A stretch of DNA of 15,961 nt from Acidobacteriaceae bacterium (GCA_003165095.1 PLSH01000171.1:9039-24999), one strand, 5' to 3'; shown: positions 1-8,575, counted from the stretch's first letter. The notes: generated from the sequence alone by a model not told the origin. A program made the numbers and translations.

Positions 1-163
1 ACGGAGTTGGCGTGAGCCCAAGCCGCCGCATTACCTCGCCAGGCTTTTGAGCGTTGGGCGGCCCGCCTGCCGAGGCTGCCGACCCTACCGACCCTGCGCG
101 GCATGTATCAGCCATGCGCCTCCACAGACCAATCGGCGTGCCTGCGCACCGGCGACAGATTTT

Positions 164-3100
164 TCAGAAGTTCAGCCGCCCCGTCAACTCCAGGCTGCGC
201 GGACCCGCGCCCTCCGCGGTCTGCAGCCCGGTGATCGAACCGAACCCCGCTGAGTCCACCTGCATGTTGGGCGGTTCATAGTTGCGATGGTTGAAGACGT
301 TCGCCGCTTCCACGCTGAACTGCATGCTGGCCTGCTCGCGCAAGGCCACGGCTTTCATCAGCGAAAGCGAGAAGTTGGCAGTGCCCGGACCCACCACCCC
401 GCCCACCGGCGCGTTGCCGAAGCGGCCAATGCCGATCTGGTTCGGCGTGCCGTAGTTGACGGCGAGATTCTGATACGGAAATGCATCTGGATTCAGCCAC
501 TGCGCGGTGGTGCGTTGCTGCGCGTACGGAGAAACATCCGGCGCCTGGTCGGTCCGCGCCTGACCCACTGTAATCAGGATGTTGGTGTTGGCCGGATCGA
601 CCGTCTGCTGATAAGGCGTGAGAAACGGGCCGGACTGCAACACCGTGACTCCGGCCAATTGCCAGCCGCCCGCCAGCATCCCGGCCGCGGAGCCGCTCGA
701 GAGCCACCGTTGCCCGTGCCCAAATGGCAGGCTGTAGAGATAAGTGGTCAGAAAACGGTGGCGGCGATCGTAAATCACGTTGCCATAATCGAGGCGGGGA
801 TGAAAACGGTCCGTCAAAAAGCTGCCGCCGGCCACCGCGTAGGCATTCGGTGTAGCGCCGCCCGCATCCGACAGGTCGCGCGTGAAGGTGTAACTGGAAT
901 CGAAGGTAAACGACTTGCTGCTGTGCCGCGAAACCTCCACCGTCCCGCTCGAGTAGTTGCTCACGTCGGCGTTTTCCACGCTCTGGATCACGCTCCAGCA
1001 AGGAAAAGGCCGGTGATCGGAGACCAGCATGCCGCCGTCGCTGAGACAGGCATCGCTGGCCGCAGCGGCCGGGCTGTTATTCGAGTAGCCGTAAGGATTG
1101 GCAGGTACCTGGTTCAGGTCAGCCATCGCTTCCAGATTCTGGCCGTGGCTGGCCGCGTAGGAGAGCCTCATGCCGATGCTGCGGCTCAAATCCTGCTCCA
1201 CGGTCAGGTTCCACTGCTGCACCGTCGGATCGATATAGTGAATCGGATACGCATAGTAGAAGCCCGCCGTACCCGTCGAGCTGCCGGCAGCCGTGTTGAA
1301 AGGATCGGCCAGCGTCAGCAGCGGCGCCGGCGTCACGCTGGCCGGATCATAACCCTGGCTGTACGTGGCCACATAGCTGGCATCCACGGCCCAGCCTGAG
1401 ACCAGCGAAAATCCGAGCGGAGTCTCAATGAATCGTCCCCAGCCGCCGCGCACCACGGTCTTGTCGCTGCCGTAAGGCCGCCACGCAAAGCCCAGCCGCG
1501 GCCCGTAGTCCGTCCGCGTGGTATACCGAAGCCCTTCGGGAATGCCGGCCTGCGCCGCCGTCTCGATCGGCGTGGGCGCGATGGCGGACGCAAAATCAGA
1601 CGACTCGTACGATTCCGCCCCCGCATTGGGGATCACCACCGCGCCATGAACCGGAAGTCCGCCGGAACTGGCCGAGTAATCCGGCTGGAACGTTGCGGTG
1701 TTGTAATGCGTGTCGTGGATGGGCGGATGCACCTCGTAGCGCAGGCCCAGGTTCAAAGTGAGATTCGGCGAAATCTTCCAGTCGTCCTGTCCAAAAAAGG
1801 CATACGCGTAGCCCAGGCCGTTCATGGTCGGGTTGTTCGTCGAGCTCACTTCTGTGTAATCCGGATCGCCAAGCAAAAACGCCGTATACGGGTCGCCGAT
1901 GGTCTGCACCAGGGTCGATGAGTCGTCGAACACGTACCAGCCTGAGCGATAGTTGCCGTAAACATTCTCGTCATGATCGGTGAGCCGCCTGAAATCCGCG
2001 CCGAATTTGAATGTATGTTTGCCGGGAGTCCAGGTCAGATTATCCAGAATCTGTATTACCTGGCCGCGCTGCACGCCGGGATTGCCGGCGCCGGTGGACA
2101 TGAAGCCGTTGATCAGCACCTGCGGCGCCTCTGACCACTCCGTGTCCGGCTGCGGGACCGTGAATCCGGTCTGCGCAAGTATCGATGTGGTCGAGTAGCT
2201 TTGCGTCTCCGAGGTGTGCTGCGCGTTGTAGCCGCCGCGAAACTCGTTCAGCAGCCGCGCGCTGAAAACGTAGTTGTGCGCAAAGGTCAGCCCCTCGTCG
2301 ATCTCGGGCGTGTTGTACGTCCCTTGCAGCGGGCTCCCCGCCTCCGCGCAGTAGGTGAAGGTACAAGCCGCGGAAGGCGCGGTCTGCACCTGGCGGTTCT
2401 TGTAGGAAAACCGCGCAAACACGGTTTGACGCCCGGTCAGCACCCGGTCAAGGCGCACATCGCCCTGGTTGGCCGAGATCGGCGAAGGGATGTTGATCTG
2501 GTAATTATTCGCGAACGCGCCCGGCGTGCCGTAGTTCGGCGCCGGAAACAGGTTCGTCAGCACGTTGGCCGCGATCGGGGTAATTGGCACATTGGCCGGA
2601 TCGATGTTCGAACCATCCGGATTCTGGATCGGATAATTGCCTGAGGGACAGTTAGGAGTTGGAGTCCCCGGCGAGGTTGGCGCCTGACCTTCACAATATT
2701 GAGCGTAAAGATAATCCGTCACGTTGCCGCTGCGCATGTCGTCTGACGGCACGGTCAGCAGGGTGGGCGTTTGCCGCGGCAGGCGCAGGCCCTCATAACT
2801 GATGAAGAAAAATGTGCGGTCCGGCGTCGTCACCAGATGAGGAATCATCAGCGGGCCGCCCAGCGTTCCGCCAAAGTCGTTCATGATGATCCGGGGCTTG
2901 GTCAGCGCGAAGATATCGTTCGAGTTGAACACTGTATTTTCGTTGTTTTCAAACAACCCGCCGTGGAAGTGGATGGTTCCCGCCTTGGAGACGGTGGTAA
3001 TGTCCGCCACGCCGGAAAATTCGGCATTGTTGTTCGACTCCGAAACGCGAATCTCCTCGATGGAATTGAAGGAGGGGAACATCTCGTTCACCGGCCCCGA

Positions 3101-3742
3101 GTACTCCACACCCACTGACGAGATGCCGTCGATGGTGACGCTGAGCAGCGCCGGTGGTGAGCCCATCACCGACAGGTCTCCGCTGTCGTCGGTCTGCACG
3201 CCGGCCTCGGTGGTCAGCGTTGAGATGGGACTCGTCGAGCCGGTGGAGCGTGAGTAGATGGCCACTGGAAGCTCCACCAGTTCGTCGCCCATCTTGGTCT
3301 CGGCAAGACTGGAGACGTCGGTGGTGATCACCGGCGCTTCGTCTTCGAGAACCACCACAGTCTGTTCTTCGGCGCCCGGCTTGAGCGTCGCGTCGATGCG
3401 CCTCGTCTCCCGCGCGGTCAGCGAAATTGCAGGCAGCGACTCGGTCTCGAAGCCCGGCGCCCAGAAGGTGAGCTTGTAGGAGCCCACATCGATGTTCCTG
3501 AATGCGTAATTCCCGCTGCCGTCCGTCACCGCGGTCTGGCTGGCCGTGGTGCCGGCGTTGATCAGCGTTACCTTCGCTCCCTGCACAATGGCTCCCGTGC
3601 CATCGCGCACAATGCCCAGGATGGAGCCGAACGTGGATTGAGCCGGAAGCCGCCCGGCAGCCATCGCCGACAGGCAGCAGATCAGAAGAAACCTCCAGGC
3701 AAATCGCCCTCGGGACCATGCAAAAGGGGCAAAACCATCCAT
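164..3742 (-). CDS. TonB-dependent receptor, Oar-like, with N-terminal carboxypeptidase-regulatory-like domain
   Basis: The 1192-residue product is an outer-membrane active transporter of the Oar-like type that is expanded in Acidobacteriota. Residues 1-35 form a signal peptide (hydrophobic FLLICCLSAMAAG, cleavage near LPAQS). Residues about 37-125 form a beta-sandwich regulatory domain recognisable from GSILGIVRDGTGAIVQGAKV and the DGSGNYAFRNIDVGSYKL stretch. A plug domain follows to about residue 250, then a long barrel rich in alternating aromatic and polar residues. The C-terminus is GRLNF, ending in the phenylalanine typical of outer-membrane barrels. The ATG at 3742 is chosen because the signal peptide begins just after it and AAGGG/AAGGA lies directly upstream. 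Such proteins use TonB-ExbBD energy to import large ligands; the substrate here cannot be read from sequence. The adjacent glycosidase and glgA make a carbohydrate ligand conceivable, but this is inference. A palindrome at 3798-3817 lies in its leader. Confidence 0.93.
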   Translation of the reverse strand: MDGFAPFAWSRGRFAWRFLLICCLSAMAAGRLPAQSTFGSILGIVRDGTGAIVQGAKVTLINAGTTASQTAVTDGSGNYAFRNIDVGSYKLTFWAPGFETESLPAISLTARETRRIDATLKPGAEEQTVVVLEDEAPVITTDVSSLAETKMGDELVELPVAIYSRSTGSTSPISTLTTEAGVQTDDSGDLSVMGSPPALLSVTIDGISSVGVEYSGPVNEMFPSFNSIEEIRVSESNNNAEFSGVADITTVSKAGTIHFHGGLFENNENTVFNSNDIFALTKPRIIMNDFGGTLGGPLMIPHLVTTPDRTFFFISYEGLRLPRQTPTLLTVPSDDMRSGNVTDYLYAQYCEGQAPTSPGTPTPNCPSGNYPIQNPDGSNIDPANVPITPIAANVLTNLFPAPNYGTPGAFANNYQINIPSPISANQGDVRLDRVLTGRQTVFARFSYKNRQVQTAPSAACTFTYCAEAGSPLQGTYNTPEIDEGLTFAHNYVFSARLLNEFRGGYNAQHTSETQSYSTTSILAQTGFTVPQPDTEWSEAPQVLINGFMSTGAGNPGVQRGQVIQILDNLTWTPGKHTFKFGADFRRLTDHDENVYGNYRSGWYVFDDSSTLVQTIGDPYTAFLLGDPDYTEVSSTNNPTMNGLGYAYAFFGQDDWKISPNLTLNLGLRYEVHPPIHDTHYNTATFQPDYSASSGGLPVHGAVVIPNAGAESYESSDFASAIAPTPIETAAQAGIPEGLRYTTRTDYGPRLGFAWRPYGSDKTVVRGGWGRFIETPLGFSLVSGWAVDASYVATYSQGYDPASVTPAPLLTLADPFNTAAGSSTGTAGFYYAYPIHYIDPTVQQWNLTVEQDLSRSIGMRLSYAASHGQNLEAMADLNQVPANPYGYSNNSPAAAASDACLSDGGMLVSDHRPFPCWSVIQSVENADVSNYSSGTVEVSRHSSKSFTFDSSYTFTRDLSDAGGATPNAYAVAGGSFLTDRFHPRLDYGNVIYDRRHRFLTTYLYSLPFGHGQRWLSSGSAAGMLAGGWQLAGVTVLQSGPFLTPYQQTVDPANTNILITVGQARTDQAPDVSPYAQQRTTAQWLNPDAFPYQNLAVNYGTPNQIGIGRFGNAPVGGVVGPGTANFSLSLMKAVALREQASMQFSVEAANVFNHRNYEPPNMQVDSAGFGSITGLQTAEGAGPRSLELTGRLNF

Positions 3743-3797
3743 TCCTTTTACCCTTCAAGTAAGATTCGCGAGAAAATCAATTCCTGTTTGCTTCTTG

Positions 3798-3817
3798 TTA
3801 AATTGATATCAATCTAA
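3798..3817. promoter_or_regulatory. Putative operator palindrome upstream of the TonB receptor
   Basis: A perfect 12-bp palindrome ATTGATATCAAT (3802-3813) extends to a 20-bp inverted repeat (3798-3817, TTAA and CTAA flanks) with one mismatched pair. It is 56 bp before the receptor start, in the AT-rich gap between the PIN gene and the receptor. The symmetry and location suit a dimeric regulator site. The regulator is unknown and no clear -35/-10 pair was found. Confidence 0.4.
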
Positions 3818-3845
3818 TGTACCGCCCGCAGCCGTATCATCACTC

Positions 3846-3865
3846 ATATTTTTTCATAAAAATAT
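3846..3865. repeat. AT-only inverted repeat between PIN gene and TonB receptor
   Basis: ATATTTTT (3846-3853) and AAAAATAT (3858-3865) form a perfect 8-bp inverted repeat around TCAT. It lies 33 bp past the PIN gene stop. On the minus strand it is immediately preceded by a short CCAGGGCCTGG palindrome, so the composite GC palindrome followed by a T-rich stretch could act as a weak terminator for the PIN unit. The GC stem is too short for a confident call. Confidence 0.3.
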
Positions 3866-3897
3866 CCAGGCCCTGGCGCGTCTCCGTCCGGTGCCCG

Positions 3898-4323
3898 TCA
3901 TACGGGTGCCTTATCAAACGACGTGATGAATTGAATCCCCGGCACCGCGATTCCGAATAGCCGTTCATCGTTGGTCAGAAACAAGTCGCAACCCGCGGTA
4001 CCTGCCGTCGCCAATTGAATCGCATCCGGCGGCTTGATCGCCGCTCGAATGCGAATGCGCGCGAATGCCTCAGCGGTTTGCTCCTGGAATGGCAACACAG
4101 TGATTCCCTGACCCCGAAAAATCCCGCGATACTTCTGCGCAAGAGCATAATCTCCGTTTCGCAAGGGCGCCACAAGCACTTCTCCCAGGCTCATCGCCGA
4201 GGTCAAAATCTCATCCTTGCGGGCGGAGAATGCACGCAGCAGGTAGCTCGCGCGAGCGGCATTGGGGCTTGAGCCTTCAATCAGGTAAATGAAGAAGTTT
4301 GTATCCAGAAAGATGCGGCTCAT
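3898..4323 (-). CDS. PIN-domain protein, VapC-like putative ribonuclease toxin
   Basis: The 141-residue product fits the length of VapC-type PIN ribonucleases, which cleave RNA using a metal bound by a cluster of acidic residues. These can be placed as D7 (in FLDTNFFIYL), E48 (SLGEVL), D100 (PPDAIQLATA) and D119 (LFLTNDERL), in the expected order and spacing, so the active site looks intact. The start is taken at the ATG whose first base overlaps the stop of the upstream gene (ATGA at 4320-4323), with GAGGG a few bases before; an in-frame TTG two codons earlier (4329) is less likely. The overlap implies translational coupling with the 189-residue partner. The usual VapB-type partner is absent, so the toxin role is inferred from the fold and gene pairing. 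A PIN nuclease with a non-toxin role is the alternative. Confidence 0.85.
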   Translation of the reverse strand: MSRIFLDTNFFIYLIEGSSPNAARASYLLRAFSARKDEILTSAMSLGEVLVAPLRNGDYALAQKYRGIFRGQGITVLPFQEQTAEAFARIRIRAAIKPPDAIQLATAGTAGCDLFLTNDERLFGIAVPGIQFITSFDKAPV

Positions 4324-4889
4324 TCCCAACCCTCGCGCAACTTGCGCACAAACTCGTCGGGATCCTCATCTTTCAAATGTTCTTTTCCAAGTCCTTCCAG
4401 CTCAAAGAGGGACTCGAGCCAGCGCGTGGCCGTCTCCGGCTGCTGGCCCAAAGCCCCCGCATGACCTGCATCGCCCGCCGGCCGCCTGGACGCACCCTCG
4501 ACCTTCCCCGCCTCATATCGCTGCTTCGCCCACTCCAGCAACGGCAGATATCTTTCCGGGACCTCGCCGGCTTCAGGGAATATCTTCCCTGTCCGCTGCG
4601 GATTCACCTCGTCGCCAGGCAGGAGCAGTCGTCGCGTGCTGCGGCCCGTGGCGAAGAGCATTCTGTGATTGGCAGGATTCGGCGCTCGATTTCCGCAGCA
4701 GTGCTGCGATGCATGGACACTCACTCCAGAACGAAGTTCGCCGGCCAGGTTCTCGCGAGCTGCTCGGTTCACTATCTCCTGAATTGTGAAATCCGAGCGT
4801 TCAGGATTCTCCCGATGCAGAAGCGCTGTGGCGATAAAGACCTCGACGGCGCAGGTGACCCCAGGAGAAACCGGCGATATCGTAGCCAT
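4320..4889 (-). CDS. Unrecognised protein coupled to the PIN gene, candidate antitoxin/regulator
   Basis: This 189-residue protein is not from an antitoxin family that I recognise. Residues about 12-92 look like a compact helix-rich then strand-rich domain (AVEVFIATALLHRE, then FTIQEIVNRAARENL, then HRMLFATGRSTRRLLLPGD), which suggests a winged-helix-like fold. A conserved-looking HASQHCCGNRAPNP stretch (59-72) contains two adjacent cysteines. Residues 112-131 are an amphipathic helix, 131-152 are low-complexity Ala/Gly/Arg, and the acidic tail (DEDPDEFVRKLREGWE) could wrap a toxin as antitoxin tails do. The ATG at 4889 has a strong GAGGAG site seven bases upstream and a promoter at 4929-4957. 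Order (partner first, PIN second), the four-base overlap and the repeat-bearing promoter all suit an autoregulated toxin-antitoxin operon. Binding and neutralisation are inference. Confidence 0.75.
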   Translation of the reverse strand: MATISPVSPGVTCAVEVFIATALLHRENPERSDFTIQEIVNRAARENLAGELRSGVSVHASQHCCGNRAPNPANHRMLFATGRSTRRLLLPGDEVNPQRTGKIFPEAGEVPERYLPLLEWAKQRYEAGKVEGASRRPAGDAGHAGALGQQPETATRWLESLFELEGLGKEHLKDEDPDEFVRKLREGWE

Positions 4890-4928
4890 ATCAGTGCTCC
4901 TCGGATGGAATTCTTACCCACCCACCTA

Positions 4929-4957
4929 CTTATACAATAACTTTCGAAACTTTACAA
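4929..4957 (-). promoter_or_regulatory. Promoter of the PIN toxin-antitoxin-like operon
   Basis: Read on the minus strand, TTGTAA (-35; 4952-4957) and TATAAG (-10; 4929-4934) are separated by exactly 17 bases. They match sigma-70 consensus at four and five of six positions. The transcript would start about 30 bp before the strong GAGGAG ribosome site of the 189-residue gene. The spacer contains one of the TTTCGAAAC boxes, so a bound protein would block polymerase. Confidence 0.6.
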
Positions 4958-4985
4958 TATTTTGAAACTTTATATTTCGAAATTA
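4942..4985. repeat. Direct repeats TTTYGAAACTTTA, likely operator of the PIN unit
   Basis: Two nearly identical 13-mers, TTTCGAAACTTTA (4942-4954) and TTTTGAAACTTTA (4960-4972), are offset by 18 bp. A third partial copy TTTCGAAATTA (4975-4985) follows 15 bp later and runs into the glgA stop codon. The two exact copies contain the palindrome TTCGAA. The array covers the -35 and spacer of the promoter and is strikingly AT-rich against the surrounding GC-rich DNA. Autoregulation by the 189-residue protein or by its complex with the PIN protein is the natural inference. Confidence 0.6.
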
Positions 4986-6440
4986 TCCTCTTCGCCGCGC
5001 CGCTTCCTCATACGCCTCCGAATACTCCCGCGCCGGCCCGTCCCATCCGTAGTCCAATTTCATCCCATTCCGCATCAGGCGCTTCCACCCCTTCCGGTTC
5101 TGAAAAGCCTCGAGCGCCCGGTCCACGGCCGCCAGCAAATCCAGGGGCTCGTACCCGGCAAACTTGAACCCCGTTCCGGTTCCCTTCTCCGCATCCCACT
5201 CTTCGATCGTGTCGTCCAGGCCTCCGGTCGCGCGCACCACCGGCACCGTCCCGTACTTGAGCGAATAAATCTGGTTCAGCCCGCAAGGTTCATAGAGCGA
5301 CGGCATCAGAAAGATGTCCGCGCCCGCCTCGATCTTGTGCGCCAGCGCTTCGTCGTAGCGCACCTTTACCGCCACGCTTCCCGGATGCCGGAACGCCCAG
5401 CCCCGGAAAAAATCCTCATAGACCGGCTCGCCCGAACCCAGCGCCACCACAGCTATCTCGCGCATCGCCAGTTCCTCGGCAATCTCCGCCACCATGTCAA
5501 ATCCCTTCTGCGTCGCAAACCGAGAAACAATTCCTATTACCGGCGTCGTCTCCGGCACTGTCTCCAGTCCGAAAACACGTAGAAGATCCGCGCGGCACGC
5601 CCGCTTCCCTCTGAGATCCTCCGGCGTGTAATGCGCGGCCAGGTTCCCGTCTGTCGCCGGATCCCACTGCGCATAATCCACTCCGTTCAAAATCCCGCGC
5701 AAATCGGCAGCCCGCGCCTTCAGCACGCCCTCCAGTTGCTCGCCAAACTCCGCGGTCTGAATCTCCTCGGCGTATTTCCGGCTCACCGTGGTCAAAATGT
5801 CGGAGTAAACAATCCCGCCCTTCAGGAAATTGAAGTGGTTGAACTGTTCCACCTTGTCCATTGCGAACACGTCCCATGGAAAAAGCAGTTGCTCGGTGGT
5901 GACGGGCGGAAATGCTCCCTGGTAGGCCGCGTTATGGATCGTCAGCACCGCGCCCGCGCTCTTGAGCACCGGGTCGTCTGCGTACAGGGTGCGCAGATAC
6001 ACCGGAATCAGCGCCGCCTGCCAGTCGTGCACATGGAATACATCCGGCACGCCCAGCAGCTTCGCTGCCTCCAGCACCGCCCGGCAGAACAAGCCGAATC
6101 GCTCCGCATTGTCCGGGTAATCGCCCGCCCTGGTTCCGTATAGTTCGGGCCGGTCAAACAATTCCGGGCAATCCACAAAGTAATAAGTAACCCCGTCCCG
6201 CTTGCCTCCGTCCACAATCCCCACAAACCGGTTGTAATGCTCGAAAGGAATCGTGATCGACCGCACTGCGTCCCTGCGTTCGCTTTCGATCAGCGGCCTC
6301 ACCCGCGCATACAACGGCAGGTACACTGAGACCTCGTGCCCCAGCTTCACCAGTTCGGGCGGCAGCGCTCCCACCACGTCGGCCAGTCCGCCGGTCTTGG
6401 CAAACGGCACGCACTCTGACGCCGCAAATACAATGTGCAT
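4983..6440 (-). CDS. glgA: Glycogen synthase (ADP-glucose type, GT5)
   Basis: The product adds glucose from ADP-glucose (or UDP-glucose) to alpha-1,4-glucan in the cytoplasm and builds storage glycogen. At 485 residues it matches usual GlgA length. The ADP-glucose-binding KTGGL is at 15-19 (AKTGGLADVVGALP), HDW at 138-140, the nucleotide-binding SRFATQKGFD segment at 306-315 with K312, and the C-terminal glycosyltransferase signature EPCGL at 384-388 followed by YGTVPVVRATGGLDDT. The frame is open further upstream, but the ATG at 6440 starts the canonical MHIVFAASE N-terminus and has GAGGGAG about ten bases before it. It follows the secreted glycosidase gene on the same strand after a 149-bp gap, so co-transcription is possible but unproven. 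Its stop codon abuts the operator repeats of the PIN unit. Confidence 0.95.
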   Translation of the reverse strand: MHIVFAASECVPFAKTGGLADVVGALPPELVKLGHEVSVYLPLYARVRPLIESERRDAVRSITIPFEHYNRFVGIVDGGKRDGVTYYFVDCPELFDRPELYGTRAGDYPDNAERFGLFCRAVLEAAKLLGVPDVFHVHDWQAALIPVYLRTLYADDPVLKSAGAVLTIHNAAYQGAFPPVTTEQLLFPWDVFAMDKVEQFNHFNFLKGGIVYSDILTTVSRKYAEEIQTAEFGEQLEGVLKARAADLRGILNGVDYAQWDPATDGNLAAHYTPEDLRGKRACRADLLRVFGLETVPETTPVIGIVSRFATQKGFDMVAEIAEELAMREIAVVALGSGEPVYEDFFRGWAFRHPGSVAVKVRYDEALAHKIEAGADIFLMPSLYEPCGLNQIYSLKYGTVPVVRATGGLDDTIEEWDAEKGTGTGFKFAGYEPLDLLAAVDRALEAFQNRKGWKRLMRNGMKLDYGWDGPAREYSEAYEEAARRRG

Positions 6441-6589
6441 CAGGCCATCTCCCTCATCAATTCTAAGATCTCGACTTCGAGATCCGGGATTCCAATACCC
6501 CATCCCAAAGCCGTTGGCTGCTTCAACAATCCGGCAGCCCAACCATCGCCGCGTCTAATCACCTGCACCCAGAATATATGACGGCGAAA

Positions 6590-8575
6590 TTACTTGACCG
6601 CCTCTGCATCGAGCGTCCTCACCTCAAACGGCTTCAACACAATCCTCGCCGCCACGCCTGCCCGCAGTTGGATCGGAGCCCGCCACTTATCCGCGGCCCA
6701 TGGACTATGCGCTCGATAAACTCGCGCCGCGCCCTCCGGCAGCTCAAATGCCTTCCCCACGTCCAGCAAAAAGTCCTGCTCGCGATGCGACGGGTTCCGC
6801 AGCACCACAATCCCTTTCTGCGGCGTCCACGCGGCGTATCCATACACTTCCAGCTTTCCCGGATCTCCCCCGATCCAGTGCGTGTCTTTCAGCACCGCCG
6901 CATTCTCGCGCGACCACCGCGCCGCCTCCGCCAGCGCATCCCAATCCTCCTTGGAAAGCAGCGATGGCGTTATGTACATCTCCTGCAAATCGGTTCCAGT
7001 GCCGAAGTAGTCGTGCACCTCGTCAATAAAATCGCCATCCGGATCGGTGTCCAGGTGTTTCGCCTGTTTGGCGAAGATGAGCCCGTGCAGCATCAGCGAA
7101 TTCAGAGGAAACAGCGGGCCGCCTTCGACAATATTCCGATAGGTCTGCTCGTCGCGATAAGTAATCCACTTCTGCCGCCAGCTTCCCACCCCATCGAAAT
7201 CATGATCGCCGCCGCCGCGCCAGATCGAGTCCGCATACCGCAGCCAGAACGGCGAAGGCAGCGTGCCCGTAGTCAGGTTGATGAACAGGTTCGGCTCCTG
7301 CTCGCGCAGCCGCCCGATCAGGTGAATCGCCGCGGAAAAATCGCTGTCGAAAATGCTTCCCGGAAAAACCTGGCTCGCGTTCCCCGTCCCGTCGAATTTG
7401 AACTGGTTTACGCCGTATTTCGTCACCATCTCCAGGCATGTTCTCTCAAACAGGCCGTAATAACGCGGCGCCGACAGCGCAAATCCGCCCTTCACCGTCT
7501 CGTATCCCGCCTTCTCGCCCGCCTCAATCCGTTCCTTCTTCGCCTCCTCATAACCGCCCCACGGCGACATCCACACGCCAATTCCGAATCCATATCCCGC
7601 CGCCGCCTCGTGAATCTTCGCGAACCCGTTCGGAAGTCCCGGATTGAAGCCCCACAGCGTGTGCGTGTCGTCCCATCCGTCGTCGAATAAAAACGAGTCC
7701 ATGGTCACGCCGCGCTTGCGCACCAGCTCTTCGCCGAACGCGTGCACCCGGTCCAGCGCCTGCGCCTCGTTGAACCGCTCTCCGTAGCCCAGGTCATACC
7801 AGGTGTTGTAATGCAGAAATGTCCGGTAAGGGTGGGCCCGCTCCAGTTCAAGATAACGAAGAAAATCTCTTCGCATCTGTCCCTGCGCCGCCACCCCGAT
7901 CACCGACGAATAGGCGATCGAATTTCCCGCCTCCAGCGGCAGCGTGCGCGAAAGGTTCGCCTTTGCCCGTCCCTTCTCAACCACGCTCACCGACAGCGGA
8001 AACTCGAATCCAAAGAAAAAATCGCCAGCCGTAATCGGCGAGCCTGAAACCTTCCCCACCACCTGGGCGCCGGGCGCGTCAAAGTCGAACATGCGCACCT
8101 CGGCCAGGTCCACCGGCTGGCTTTCAGCCTTCAGCGTCACCTCCTGGCGCAGATAATTTGTCCCCTCGCGCAGGATCGCGCACCAGTGCGCCATCAGCGC
8201 ATCCACGCTCAAGTCCGCGCAGAACTCGCGCCCCGCAATCCGCTCCGCCGCGCGCGACGCCCCCGGCCTGGGGGCGATCTTCGCTTCCACCGGCCCGGCC
8301 TGCAACCGCATCCGCGAAGCAGCAATCACCCGCCCATCGCGCAACTTCAGGCTGAACGCCTCGCCCGGCTTCAGCTTGGCTCCGCTCCGCCGGTCCTCGA
8401 TTCCCGTGACCAGCAGCCGGCCGTTCACCACTTCAAATCTCGCCGTCAGCGCGTCTCCGCGCAGCTCATACCTGCGGCTGGCCTGGCCCCATGCCGCGCC
8501 CGTGCTTACAATTGAAAACAAAAACGCGAAGGCCACAGCCTTCGCCACCCACCGCCGTTTTCCCGCTTCGTGCAT
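6590..8575 (-). CDS. Secreted clan GH-D glycoside hydrolase (alpha-galactosidase-like, GH36-like)
   Basis: The 661-residue product has a signal peptide at about 8-31 (AKAVAFAFLFSIVSTGAAWG, cleavage near GQA). A beta-rich N-terminal domain spans 32-235. The (beta/alpha)8 barrel starts around 250 with FLHYNTWYDLG, then FLFDDGW (295-301), GVWMSPWGG (333-341) and QFKFDGTG (391-398). D395 fits the clan GH-D nucleophile, and D449 or D457 (YADSIWRGGGDHD) is a candidate acid/base. A C-terminal beta domain follows (about 585-661). Related proteins are sometimes labelled enterotoxin in databases, a name I would not trust. Clan D enzymes cleave alpha-galactosides or related sugars; the actual substrate is not visible. 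An upstream in-frame extension to 8698 would bury the signal peptide and overlap the divergent kinase start, so the ATG at 8575 is preferred. Likely periplasmic or extracellular. Confidence 0.85.
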   Translation of the reverse strand: MHEAGKRRWVAKAVAFAFLFSIVSTGAAWGQASRRYELRGDALTARFEVVNGRLLVTGIEDRRSGAKLKPGEAFSLKLRDGRVIAASRMRLQAGPVEAKIAPRPGASRAAERIAGREFCADLSVDALMAHWCAILREGTNYLRQEVTLKAESQPVDLAEVRMFDFDAPGAQVVGKVSGSPITAGDFFFGFEFPLSVSVVEKGRAKANLSRTLPLEAGNSIAYSSVIGVAAQGQMRRDFLRYLELERAHPYRTFLHYNTWYDLGYGERFNEAQALDRVHAFGEELVRKRGVTMDSFLFDDGWDDTHTLWGFNPGLPNGFAKIHEAAAGYGFGIGVWMSPWGGYEEAKKERIEAGEKAGYETVKGGFALSAPRYYGLFERTCLEMVTKYGVNQFKFDGTGNASQVFPGSIFDSDFSAAIHLIGRLREQEPNLFINLTTGTLPSPFWLRYADSIWRGGGDHDFDGVGSWRQKWITYRDEQTYRNIVEGGPLFPLNSLMLHGLIFAKQAKHLDTDPDGDFIDEVHDYFGTGTDLQEMYITPSLLSKEDWDALAEAARWSRENAAVLKDTHWIGGDPGKLEVYGYAAWTPQKGIVVLRNPSHREQDFLLDVGKAFELPEGAARVYRAHSPWAADKWRAPIQLRAGVAARIVLKPFEVRTLDAEAVK

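Noticed and set aside
1..163. Possible gene end or terminator beyond the TonB receptor
   Set aside because: Only short frames with biased composition and no stable stem with a T-run; nothing could be supported.
287..1399. 370-codon plus-strand frame opposite the TonB receptor
   Set aside because: Shadow of the barrel region; no recognisable domain.
6578..7690. 370-codon plus-strand frame opposite the glycosidase
   Set aside because: Arg/Pro/His-rich composition and location opposite barrel motifs of a clear enzyme.
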